Origin: Polyangiaceae bacterium
GTDB lineage: Bacteria > Myxococcota_A > Polyangia > Polyangiales > Polyangiaceae
NCBI GenBank assembly: GCA_020633205.1
Contig: JACKEB010000011.1
Coordinates: 1,160,501-1,224,500, forward strand
Length of the DNA stretch: 64,000 bases
Reading direction: 5' to 3'
Shown here piece by piece: positions 45,242-53,721 of the stretch. Each line of letters opens with the position of its first letter. Position 1 is the stretch's first letter. The translations under genes and the position numbers were made by a program. Below the pieces are notes generated by a model. It saw nothing but the letters and a program-made list of their open reading frames with translations. It had not been told where the DNA came from and searched no databases.

Positions 45242-45991
45242 TCAGAACAGGTGGCTCCACGTCAGGCCCGCCCACGGCAACACGCCAGCGATCCATCCCG
45301 CGTCTATATCCGGGAGGATTAAAGCATCTAGCTCCGGCGTAAGCTGGAACACATCCCCTTCGGGACGCAGGTCGACGCCCACGCGAAGCGCTGCGTGAGG
45401 ATCGAACCTGGACGAGTCATCCAGGCAGCTACTTCCGAGCGCCACACCCACCCAAGGGCGAAACCAACTCGGGGTACCCGGGCGGTGACGCACTCCCACG
45501 AAGCCGCACGGCGCGGGCACGATGCCCGACAGCTCGAGTGCCCAGCGATCAGCCGGGTACCACTGGGTGTTCGGCGCAAGCGGAAACCCCGGGCCGCCCA
45601 CAGTTAGACCAACGCTGAAGTTGGGGTAGCGGGGTTCTGGGGGAAGGTCGGTCTCGATGGTCGCGTGCTCGACGTCGGTGACACGAACGCCTCGACCGAG
45701 ATCTTCTGGGTTTGCGGTCAACTCAGATAGTGGCAGCTCGACGGTCTCATGGCAGGCGTATTCGCCGCGCGCGTCGCGGCAGACACGCAGTGTGAGGCGG
45801 ACCTCCGTGTCGTCTGGATCGGCAATCGCAACGGTACGCACGAAGCTCGTGCGCACGAAACCTCGCGCCCGCTCGCGCGCCACCTCCGGGAGCTCGCTCG
45901 GATCCACCATGGTGCTCGTGTGCTTCACGCAGCCGACGGTGAGTAAGGTGAACAGGCACGACAGGGTTGAGGTGATGCGTCCCGTCGTCAT
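45242..45991 (-). CDS. Hypothetical lipoprotein, 249 aa (barrel-like end)
   Basis: The signal ends at LLTVGC. The mature part has a linker to about residue 40, a beta-rich middle with a likely disulfide pair (RVCRDARGEYACHE), and a C-terminal region of amphipathic strands ending in PWAGLTWSHLF, with a terminal Phe typical of outer-membrane proteins. It lies 2 bp downstream of the next gene, which shares this C-terminal pattern. Function is unknown. Confidence 0.65.
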   Translation of the reverse strand: MTTGRITSTLSCLFTLLTVGCVKHTSTMVDPSELPEVARERARGFVRTSFVRTVAIADPDDTEVRLTLRVCRDARGEYACHETVELPLSELTANPEDLGRGVRVTDVEHATIETDLPPEPRYPNFSVGLTVGGPGFPLAPNTQWYPADRWALELSGIVPAPCGFVGVRHRPGTPSWFRPWVGVALGSSCLDDSSRFDPHAALRVGVDLRPEGDVFQLTPELDALILPDIDAGWIAGVLPWAGLTWSHLF

Positions 45992-45993
45992 CT

Positions 45994-46620
45994 CTAGAAC
46001 AGATAGCTGGCCGTAAAGCCTGCCCAGGGCTGAGGTTTTGGATCGGACAATGAATCCGTGGGGAGCCGTGCGTCGATCTCAGGGGTGAACTGCCAGACTC
46101 GCCAGCGCACGACGTCAGCGCCAACACGAAGCGCGGCTGCGCCTTCACATAGCCACGGACCACTTTCGTCGGTCTCCGTGTCTCGTTCGCGCTCTCGGCA
46201 ACCCGCGGCGATGCTGGCACCGAACCACATCCGTTCGGCACTGCGCGAGCCAGGTCGGAACTTTACCGCCGTGAACCCTTCAAAGCCGACGTCAGGCCTC
46301 AACCCGACCTCGGCAACGAGCCAATCCTGTGCGAACCAGCTCCCGGTGTAGGTCCCGAAGATCGCGGGGCCGAGCAGGGTAAGACCTGCGCCGAATGTTG
46401 GTTCTGGCGTTGAATGCGCCCTTCCCCGCTTCCCGACTTGGGCTACCTCAGCATTCGGACTATCGCTGGCGCGAGGCTCACACGGGGTGTGAGCCGGGGC
46501 GTGACTCCCACTGCACGCCATCAGCCAGAGCGCGCTCAAGGCAAGAGCGCCTGACAGCGCGCGCAGCTCTCCCCATCGCACGCCGAGACGGCGCGCGCCT
46601 TTCAGCGGCCCAACACCCAC
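45994..46620 (-). CDS. Hypothetical lipoprotein, 208 aa (related to next gene)
   Basis: The signal ends at LWLMAC. GTG 46620 is used, but GTG 46581 gives a more compact signal and is a good alternative. The C-terminal half has strands and ends PWAGFTASYLF, matching PWAGLTWSHLF of the downstream lipoprotein, and both contain QLTPELDA/QFTPEIDA and ALRVGVD/ALRVGAD. The two probably arose by duplication and share an operon (2-bp gap). Function is unknown. Confidence 0.62.
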   Translation of the reverse strand: MGVGPLKGARRLGVRWGELRALSGALALSALWLMACSGSHAPAHTPCEPRASDSPNAEVAQVGKRGRAHSTPEPTFGAGLTLLGPAIFGTYTGSWFAQDWLVAEVGLRPDVGFEGFTAVKFRPGSRSAERMWFGASIAAGCRERERDTETDESGPWLCEGAAALRVGADVVRWRVWQFTPEIDARLPTDSLSDPKPQPWAGFTASYLF

Positions 46621-47221
46621 GTCGGGCGGTGAGCAAGCGGTGTGCCGATTGAGCTGCCGTGCGGATCCATCAAGCGATCAGCGAAAAACTGTGCGTTTCA
46701 CAGCCGGGAGGTGACGCGTGCCCTCACCCCCGATAACCCTTGGGTATGACTCTGGCGTCCCGCCTTCGAGGCCGTGGAGGTCAGCCGACCCGAGTTGTCC
46801 GCGAGAAGTGCCCACCTTCGGCCACTCGCTGGACCCCGCGCCGGCTCCGGGATAAACGCATGCCAATGCCTGCGAGTGGTTCTACCGAGTCCTGCGCGCG
46901 GCGGCGCACCATCGTGAAGGACATGAGCTGGGCGTGACGCTCCATCAGGCAAAGTTGCCGTGCGGATCTAAAGTGGCTCGCGCTGAGTTTTGAACCGCGC
47001 GGAAATGTGCAGTGGTCTTGCCCGTCTGACTCTGCGGCGCCGGTAAGCTGCACGAGTCGCGGCGGCGTACCATGTGCGTGGATGTGGTTGCCTGGCCCGG
47101 GCTCGGACGACGAGCCAGCCCATCGGAAGATTTCTGTCTGGTTTCGAGGGGTTCGGCGGATTCGGTTACACAGCCGACGCGAATGTCCTAACCTAACGTT
47201 CGTCTGCTTGGAGGAGATCCA
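46621..47221. other. Intergenic region without supported genes
   Basis: About 600 bp between divergent genes. Several short frames are open, including a 152-codon one on the minus strand (46781-47239), but none has a ribosome site or plausible protein composition. A 13-bp direct repeat TGCCGTGCGGATC occurs at 46655-46667 and 46956-46968. The promoter for the esterase-like gene should lie near the right end, where a GGAGGAG ribosome site precedes GTG 47222. Confidence 0.45.
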
Positions 47222-50149
47222 GTGAAGCTTAATTCTCAACGCCGTCTCGGCGCCGTCGCCGTCGTGTCTCTTGTTACCGCCCTCGCGGGGGTCAGCTGTT
47301 CATCCGATGATGGGCCCAGCGGTGGAGGGAAGAGCGGGAGCGGCGGAACCGGCGCAACCGGTGGCACTGCTGGTACGGGCGGCGTAGGCGGCGTGCCGCA
47401 GCCCGAACCCGGGGAGCAATGTTTCGACCCGGAGCCGACTCAGGTGAAGCTGCGGGTGAGCCCGGCGGAGTTGGTGTTGGCCCCAGGCCAGACGCGGCCG
47501 GTTGAAGTTACCGTCGACCCCGACGTCTGCGACGTGCGCATGATGCGCTTCGAGTCGGCGGATGCCACGGTAGCGGCGGCCCCAGCGGACGCTCGCATCG
47601 ACTTGCTGACTCCGACCGCGAAGGTCACGGTGACGGGCAGCGCGGCGGGTAAGACAACGATCAAGGCGTTGTTCCCCACGGGTGATGGCGACGTGACCAT
47701 CGATATCCCCGTCAACGTGATCAGTGCGGATATCCCGGACTGCAGCGGCTCGGGCGCCGGCAAGGTGGATGACGGCGTGGCGGTGAGCGGCACCGGCGGC
47801 CTGGCGATGGCTTCGGTTGGCTACCCGAAGAACGCCACCATGCCCAACAAGAACAGCTTCATTTGGTCGGTGGCGGCCTTCGACACCACCATCGCCTGCG
47901 CGGCCGATCAGGTGCCGAGCGGCTTCACCAAGCTCGGCCCCGCCGTGACCTTTGGTCCCGCTGACAAGAAATTCCCCCGGGAAATCCCGTTTACGATCCC
48001 GATCAACCCTGCGGCGATCCCAGACATGGCGCGGCTGCGCCACGTTACGGTGTCGTACACGGGGCCCAATGTGAAGACACCGCGCCCAGTCCCGATCGCA
48101 GACCCGCGCATCGTGGAAGAGGGCGGCGCCTACAAGCTCTACTTCCAGGCGCCCTGGCTTGGCACCTACCAGGCCATCGCCAAGACCGATGGCGGCACGG
48201 TGACCAAGACCCGACGCATCACCCATCGCGCGATCGTCGGCGTGAGCATGGGCGGCGGTGGCACGGCGATGACGGGCTTCCGGAACCACGAGAAGTTCGA
48301 TGTGTTGGCGCCGCTCGGCGGCCCGGTGGAGTGGACGTGGCTGCTCGGCCACATCCGCAACAATCACATCGGCGGCTTCTTGACGAACGATGGCACCACG
48401 GTGCCCACGGGCTTCCCTGAGTTCCCGGAGACGAAGCTGCCTTACGAGCATCCGTCGTCGTTCAACCGCTGGTGGTACGAGTACCCGAAGAACGGCAACG
48501 GCGGCTCCTTCCCGCGTTCAGAGTACGTGCAGATCTTCCGCGACCTGGCGTTGATGTTCGGCAACCCAGGCGGCTACAACTCGGCTCCCAACGGGGAGAA
48601 CTTGCCTGCGGGCGTACCGCCCGATGACCCGAGCGTGGTCGGTGATCGCAACGACCGTGAGTGCGCCGTGTGGGTGGACCCCATTGGTGGCGATCCGAAC
48701 GAGGCGCATCAAAAAGAGCTCGAGCAGCAGTGCCCGGCGCAGCGCTGCGCCAACACGCTCCGGCTGACCAACTACTTCGATCACGACTTCAACCCGAACG
48801 GCACCTTCCCGGTGATCACCTTCTGCGACGGTTCACCTCAGCAGTCGGATCTCACGCCGTACGCCAACACCTGGTCGGATCAGGGCAACAACAAGCCGAT
48901 GGAGCTAGCCCTTGCCGTCGACTACAACGACAACGGCGTTCGTGACGAAAACGAACCGGTGATCTTTCAAGGCCACGAGCGCTACGAAGATCTCGGTACC
49001 GACGGTCTGGCTGACGTCGACGAGCCCGGCTATCAGGCGGGAGTCAACGAAGACCCGAACGGGGACAACTGGAACCCCCAGTACAACCCCACCGGCACCG
49101 AGGGCAACCTGCGCTACGACGAGGGTGAGCCCTACGAGGACTACGGCCTGGACGGCGTACAAGGCACGGCGACTAGCCCCTACGACTTCGGTGAGGGCAA
49201 CGGGAAGTTCGATATGTCGCCTGGTTACAAGGCGTTCCTCGAGCGCGATTCGCGTACGGTAATTACCCAGGACCCGCTGGGCACGCAGAAGGAAGCCTTC
49301 GACGACGCCGCGCTCGCCCGCATGGACCTGTGGACCGATGGCGGAACCCGCGACCTCTTCAACTTCTCCGTCTCGGCCCAGGCCATGATGGGCAGCTGGG
49401 CAGGACGTGGTCGCATCGTTCACTACTACACCGGCTTCGACAAGTTGCCGGGGCAGACCCTGGGAGACGAGAACCTCTTTTCCGCAGGGCATACGGAGTG
49501 GGCGGAGCTGCCAGGTGGCGTGATGATGCGCTACGGCTCTACCGAGCCGACGGACGCAGACTTCAACAGCGGCAGCGGGCAGCACGTAGGCACTGCAGAC
49601 CAAATCGTGCGTCGCTTGCAGTCGGCCCTCTACTACATCGGATCTCACTGGCCGGACGCGCCTCGTGGGCTATCCGAGGCTGCGGAGATCGATCCGGTCG
49701 AAGGCGCGGACATCTGCGAGGTTCGCGGCGGTTGCGACTTCACCTTCACGGACTCCCGCGGTCGCTCGGGCCCGGTCAGCGTGAACTTCCCGCCCGGTTA
49801 CTCGAACGCCAAAGCGCAGCAGAAGCGCTACCCCGTCATCTACATGCTCCACGGCTACGGGCAGACGCCTGAAGACTTGAAGGCGGCGATCGTTTTCTTG
49901 CGGAACTGGATGAACAGCCCGGTCGATTCCTCTGCCTCGCGTTTGCCGGAGGCGATCTTGGTGTACGTAGACGGCCGCTGCCGCTCGAACGCGGCCGGTG
50001 AGGAGTCCGAGTGCATCCGCGGCACTTTCTTCACGGACAGCGTGCGTGAGAAGGGGCCGAAGATCGAGAGCTGGTGGATGGAGCTCGTCGACGAAATCGA
50101 CAAGCGCTACCGCACCATGCCCGAGACCACCATCGAGTGGACGGAGTGA
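47222..50149 (+). CDS. Surface lipoprotein with esterase halves in permuted order
   Basis: The protein is 975 aa; GTG start with GGAGGAGATCCA before it. The signal ends at LAGVSC (Cys26), followed by a Gly/Thr spacer (31-58) and an Ig-like beta region (about 75-320). Residues 333-370 hold an esterase nucleophile elbow, HRAIVGVSMGGGG (Ser342), and a candidate catalytic His757 in SAGHTEW. The part that normally comes first in such esterases is at the end: YPVIYMLHGYGQTPEDL (870-886, oxyanion region), ILVYVDGRC (912-920) and MELVDEIDKRYRT (953-965). The order is therefore circularly permuted relative to esterase-D/FrsA-like enzymes. An acidic Asp/Asn-rich section (565-660) looks calcium-binding. 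Substrate unknown. Confidence 0.7.
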   Translation: MKLNSQRRLGAVAVVSLVTALAGVSCSSDDGPSGGGKSGSGGTGATGGTAGTGGVGGVPQPEPGEQCFDPEPTQVKLRVSPAELVLAPGQTRPVEVTVDPDVCDVRMMRFESADATVAAAPADARIDLLTPTAKVTVTGSAAGKTTIKALFPTGDGDVTIDIPVNVISADIPDCSGSGAGKVDDGVAVSGTGGLAMASVGYPKNATMPNKNSFIWSVAAFDTTIACAADQVPSGFTKLGPAVTFGPADKKFPREIPFTIPINPAAIPDMARLRHVTVSYTGPNVKTPRPVPIADPRIVEEGGAYKLYFQAPWLGTYQAIAKTDGGTVTKTRRITHRAIVGVSMGGGGTAMTGFRNHEKFDVLAPLGGPVEWTWLLGHIRNNHIGGFLTNDGTTVPTGFPEFPETKLPYEHPSSFNRWWYEYPKNGNGGSFPRSEYVQIFRDLALMFGNPGGYNSAPNGENLPAGVPPDDPSVVGDRNDRECAVWVDPIGGDPNEAHQKELEQQCPAQRCANTLRLTNYFDHDFNPNGTFPVITFCDGSPQQSDLTPYANTWSDQGNNKPMELALAVDYNDNGVRDENEPVIFQGHERYEDLGTDGLADVDEPGYQAGVNEDPNGDNWNPQYNPTGTEGNLRYDEGEPYEDYGLDGVQGTATSPYDFGEGNGKFDMSPGYKAFLERDSRTVITQDPLGTQKEAFDDAALARMDLWTDGGTRDLFNFSVSAQAMMGSWAGRGRIVHYYTGFDKLPGQTLGDENLFSAGHTEWAELPGGVMMRYGSTEPTDADFNSGSGQHVGTADQIVRRLQSALYYIGSHWPDAPRGLSEAAEIDPVEGADICEVRGGCDFTFTDSRGRSGPVSVNFPPGYSNAKAQQKRYPVIYMLHGYGQTPEDLKAAIVFLRNWMNSPVDSSASRLPEAILVYVDGRCRSNAAGEESECIRGTFFTDSVREKGPKIESWWMELVDEIDKRYRTMPETTIEWTE

Positions 50150-50249
50150 GCTAGACCACCGGGAGCCTCTGACCGAGGGGGCTCTTGCCGGGGCGCGGCC
50201 AGGACACCGCGCCCGCTTCTTCCCAGCTTGAGGGGCTGAAGAGGCGCGA

Positions 50250-52028
50250 TCAGAATCGCCAGCCGAGACTGAGTCCCGGGCTGACCAATACGAAGCGTCC
50301 CACGCTGCGTTCGTCCCTCGTAGCGCTCGAGCTTCGTGCGCAGGCGACGGGCGCTGGTGTCTGGCTGCAGCTCGTATTGCCGTCGGGAACTGGAGCCACC
50401 TCTCCACGACCATTCTTCGGGCCCCCGATGGGAGAAATCAGGAGGCCCACGCCGAGCCCCACACGGAAGTCGCCGAACTGGTACGCGACCTCCAACTCGG
50501 GATACACGAATGCCAGTGCGGCTCGTTGCGGGTCTGCGCCCTCAACCGCGACGCGCGCCTGGTCGTCGCCGCGACTGACGCTACCGGTGGTTTGGAGATC
50601 GACGTTGGCGAAAAGTACTCCGGCGTGAAGTGCTCCGCTGAACTCCCAAGGTGAGACCTCGAACGTGTATCCAAGGCCCAAGGCCAACCAAGGCCCACTG
50701 ACAGTCGTCTCGTCGTGAAGGTCGAACGTCGCCTCGTCCGCGGTCTGAGCGTCCTGCACGAAGCTTCGGCTGCTTTCAGTCGTCAAGCGTCCGTAGCCCA
50801 GGATCGCCGAGGCTTGGATGTGACTTGGCAGTCGGTAGTCGATTCGTCCACCGAGCCAGACGCCGGTCGCGCCGTTCGGGCCCGAGCACCCCGTGCACGT
50901 TTCGGGTCCAGAACCGAGTCCGCTGCCAAGTAGAGCATGGGCGTGCACACCGACGGTCAACCGGCTCGTTTCAGCAGCCCTCCAGCGTGGATGTGTTGGG
51001 TCGACCTTTAGCTCCAGAGTGACCACCCGGGCTTGGCCACGCTCGATGAAGAACTCCAGCCGCTGAGTGGCATACCCCTGAGCGCTGACCTGTAGCAAGT
51101 GTTGCCCTGCGGTAATGCGGCCGGCAAACGATGAGCCTTGGAGCGGGATGCCATCGAGCGCGAGGCGCGCGTCTGGCGGCGCCGCATGGATCCGAACCGC
51201 GCCGCTCAATGGCCGCAGCGCCGGTTCGAGAAGACTGACTTGGCCTTCCACGACGACAATACGTTGAGGGCCAGTTCCGCGGTCTCCTACCTCGACGGCT
51301 ATCCAATGCGCTCCAGGGGCGAGCGCAGCCTCGAAGGGGAGTGTCCCCACCTTCGCCCCGTCGAGCCAAACGATCCCCTCATCGCTGGGGGCGGCGGAGG
51401 TTGGTATGCGGAGCACGCCGCGGTGGGTCAGTGGTCGGAGTTCAATGGACAGCGCGTGGCGCTCTCCTGCGCGTAGCTCTACCTCGCGTACCGCTTGCTT
51501 GAAGCCGGTTTTGATTACGCGGATCTCATGCTTGCCTGGCAGCAACACGATGGGACGCCCGGCGGGCAGCTCCGCCCGGCTGCGACCGTCGATCACGAGG
51601 CTGGCTGATTGGGGTGTATGGATGGAGAGTCGAGCGACCTTGGGTACGATGGCGGCGATGCGGCGCTCGAGCTTCGAACGCGTGGTGGCGTCCAGGCCTT
51701 CCGCGTGATCCGTTAGGAGCTCTTCGTAGAGCGTCAGCGCCTCGTCGAGCTGTCCGAGTTCGTAGTAGCAATAGGCCGCGTTCAACGTGTTCGGTGCCGT
51801 GGGCAGCAGCGCGCGCGAGGCTTCGAAGTAGCCCGCCGCTCGCTCGCAGTCTCCGGCGGCTCGCAACCGATTGCCTTGTTCGAACAGCGCCTTCGCTTGC
51901 GCCTCTCGTTCGGGTAGCGTCGACGCTGGCGCTGTCTCGGAATCCGACGGGTCACGTGCCTGGGCCAATGCGGTCGTGGAGCAAAACAGCGCCCCCACAA
52001 GCCAAATCGCGCCCGCCCCTCGGATCAT
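50250..52028 (-). CDS. TPR/PEGA outer-membrane protein
   Basis: The protein is 592 aa from ATG 52028, which has GGAG 6 bp upstream; an ATG at 52040 adds four residues. A signal peptide (WLVGALFCSTTALAQA) is followed by TPR-like helices (about 40-110, ALFEQGNRLRAAGDCERAAGYFEASRAL). PEGA-type beta repeats follow (about 130-340, SLVIDGRSRAELPAGRPIVLLPGKHEIRVIKTGF and VWLDGAKVGTLPFEAALAPGAHWIAVEV). The end is a beta-barrel-like region finishing in SLGWRF. It is divergent from the FHA activator at 52120 with 91 bp between, and could be its target. Confidence 0.8.
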   Translation of the reverse strand: MIRGAGAIWLVGALFCSTTALAQARDPSDSETAPASTLPEREAQAKALFEQGNRLRAAGDCERAAGYFEASRALLPTAPNTLNAAYCYYELGQLDEALTLYEELLTDHAEGLDATTRSKLERRIAAIVPKVARLSIHTPQSASLVIDGRSRAELPAGRPIVLLPGKHEIRVIKTGFKQAVREVELRAGERHALSIELRPLTHRGVLRIPTSAAPSDEGIVWLDGAKVGTLPFEAALAPGAHWIAVEVGDRGTGPQRIVVVEGQVSLLEPALRPLSGAVRIHAAPPDARLALDGIPLQGSSFAGRITAGQHLLQVSAQGYATQRLEFFIERGQARVVTLELKVDPTHPRWRAAETSRLTVGVHAHALLGSGLGSGPETCTGCSGPNGATGVWLGGRIDYRLPSHIQASAILGYGRLTTESSRSFVQDAQTADEATFDLHDETTVSGPWLALGLGYTFEVSPWEFSGALHAGVLFANVDLQTTGSVSRGDDQARVAVEGADPQRAALAFVYPELEVAYQFGDFRVGLGVGLLISPIGGPKNGRGEVAPVPDGNTSCSQTPAPVACARSSSATRDERSVGRFVLVSPGLSLGWRF

Positions 52029-52119
52029 CTTACACTCCATACCGATCCCATGCTGCGGCTGCCAGCTTTAGGAAGGCGCTCGACTTGACGCGAGTTAGGC
52101 GCTCTGAAACAGCACAACC

Positions 52120-53712
52120 ATGGCCTCCAGCGAGCGTTTCTCTGGGCAACCCGGGCCCGACACGTTGTCGGAGCTTGGAGGTGATCTCGAAACGCTGAAG
52201 AGCAACGAGTTCGAGTCTCGTACCTCCGTGTCCTCAAGCGTCGAGACGCTTTACGTCCGGATCCTCTATCATACGGATGTTCGGCGCTGGGGCGAGGTCG
52301 CTCGACTCGGCGGGCTGAGTCCCAACCAGCGCTTTGAACTCTCTCGTACACTGCCTATTTTCCGGCGCGGAAATATTGTAAGCGGGGCGCCACTCGCCGA
52401 ACCCCATGTCAGTCGCAGTCCTGTCTTGGTGACAACTGGAACCGACGGAATTCGCATCAACGCATCAGCTGGACTAGCTGCGCACGCTGACGGCGAACCC
52501 CTGGAGAGCGCAAGCGCCTCCTTCGAGGAACTGCGCGCGCACGGCTTCGAACTGCAGCTGGGGCGGCGTGTGCGGCTTCGCATCGGAATCCAGCGTGAAT
52601 ACCGCGGGCCGGACCTTGGTCTCACAGGTGGCAGCACGCCTCTGAACGAGCTGCGTTGGGCGATAGGTCGCGTGGCGGACCTACAGGTTCCCGTGCTGAT
52701 TCGCGGGGAAACGGGGGTTGGCAAGGAGCGTGTGGCGCAAGGCATCCACAGTGCAAGCACTCGCGCAGATGCACCTTGCGTCTCTTTCAACATGGCGCTC
52801 AGCACCCGTGATACGGCTGCCTCCGAGCTCTTCGGGCACGTGCGCGGCGCATTCACTGGTGCACTGCAGGCGCGAAGCGGACTCTTCGAGCGCGCTCACA
52901 CCGGCACGCTGTTCCTGGATGAGATAGGCGAGTTGAGCTTCGACGTGCAGGCCATGCTCCTGCGGGTGCTTGAGAATGGGGTCTTCACGCCGCTCGGTGG
53001 TAGCGCCGAGCGCGCCGCTGACGTGCGACTACTCTCAGCCACCGATGCGGATCTCGGACGACTGGTCGAGCTAGGTCATTTCCGTGCGGCGCTGTATCAT
53101 CGGCTCGCAGGGTTCGTGATCTCGGTGCCTTCGCTCAGGACGCGTAGTGAGGACATCCCTGAGCTTGCCCTGGATTTTCTGCGTCAGGAGCTGGTGCGGG
53201 TCGGGGAGTCGGACCGTTTGGGGCGCTGGGAGCCCCGGGCGAGTCCTTGGTTCCCACCGCAGCTGATGCGAGACCTGCTCAGGCACCATTGGTCGGGGAA
53301 CGTGCGTGAGTTGGGGAACGTGGTTCGTCAGCTATGCGTTTCGAACCGCGGCAGCGCCGTTTACTCGGCGGATGCAACGTTGCAAGCACTGCTAGCGCTA
53401 CCGGTCACGCCTTTGCCGCGCGCAGAGCGGACGGAGGCGAAGGAGATTGCTGACGATGAGCTGGTGGCGGCGCTTCGCGCACACCAGTTCTCGGTCGGTC
53501 CAACCGCCGCCGCGCTAGGGGTCCCTCGGAGCACGCTCTACGGACTCATGGAGCGATCTAATTCCGTGCGGAAGGCGACGGATCTCACGGAGCAGGAGCT
53601 GCGCAAGGGGCTAGAGGAACATCAGGGGAACCAAACAAGCCTGGCCGCGCAGCTAGAGATCTCGGAGAGAGCGCTCCGGCTCCGGCTCCGGGCGCTGGGC
53701 CTCTTGGACTGA
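52120..53712 (+). CDS. FHA-like sigma54 activator with two Fis-type HTHs
   Basis: The protein is 530 aa. Residues about 55-157 form a degenerate FHA domain (FRRGN, then VSRSP instead of the usual SRxH). The AAA+ domain has GETGVGKE (196-203), an intact GAFTGA (243-248), FLDEIGE (265-271) and WSGNVRELGN. Two Fis-like HTHs follow: residues 446-478 (DELVAALRAHQFSVGPTAAA...) and 491-529 (QELRKGLEEHQGNQTSLAAQ...). Tandem HTHs are unusual. It is divergent from the PEGA protein gene and convergent with a Ser/Thr kinase (9-bp gap). Regulation by that kinase is likely but unproven. Confidence 0.88.
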   Translation: MASSERFSGQPGPDTLSELGGDLETLKSNEFESRTSVSSSVETLYVRILYHTDVRRWGEVARLGGLSPNQRFELSRTLPIFRRGNIVSGAPLAEPHVSRSPVLVTTGTDGIRINASAGLAAHADGEPLESASASFEELRAHGFELQLGRRVRLRIGIQREYRGPDLGLTGGSTPLNELRWAIGRVADLQVPVLIRGETGVGKERVAQGIHSASTRADAPCVSFNMALSTRDTAASELFGHVRGAFTGALQARSGLFERAHTGTLFLDEIGELSFDVQAMLLRVLENGVFTPLGGSAERAADVRLLSATDADLGRLVELGHFRAALYHRLAGFVISVPSLRTRSEDIPELALDFLRQELVRVGESDRLGRWEPRASPWFPPQLMRDLLRHHWSGNVRELGNVVRQLCVSNRGSAVYSADATLQALLALPVTPLPRAERTEAKEIADDELVAALRAHQFSVGPTAAALGVPRSTLYGLMERSNSVRKATDLTEQELRKGLEEHQGNQTSLAAQLEISERALRLRLRALGLLD

Positions 53713-53721
53713 GGCGCGGAG

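Noticed and set aside
46781..47239. 152-codon minus-strand frame
   Set aside because: It overlaps the start and ribosome site of the esterase-like gene, has no ribosome site of its own and unlikely composition.
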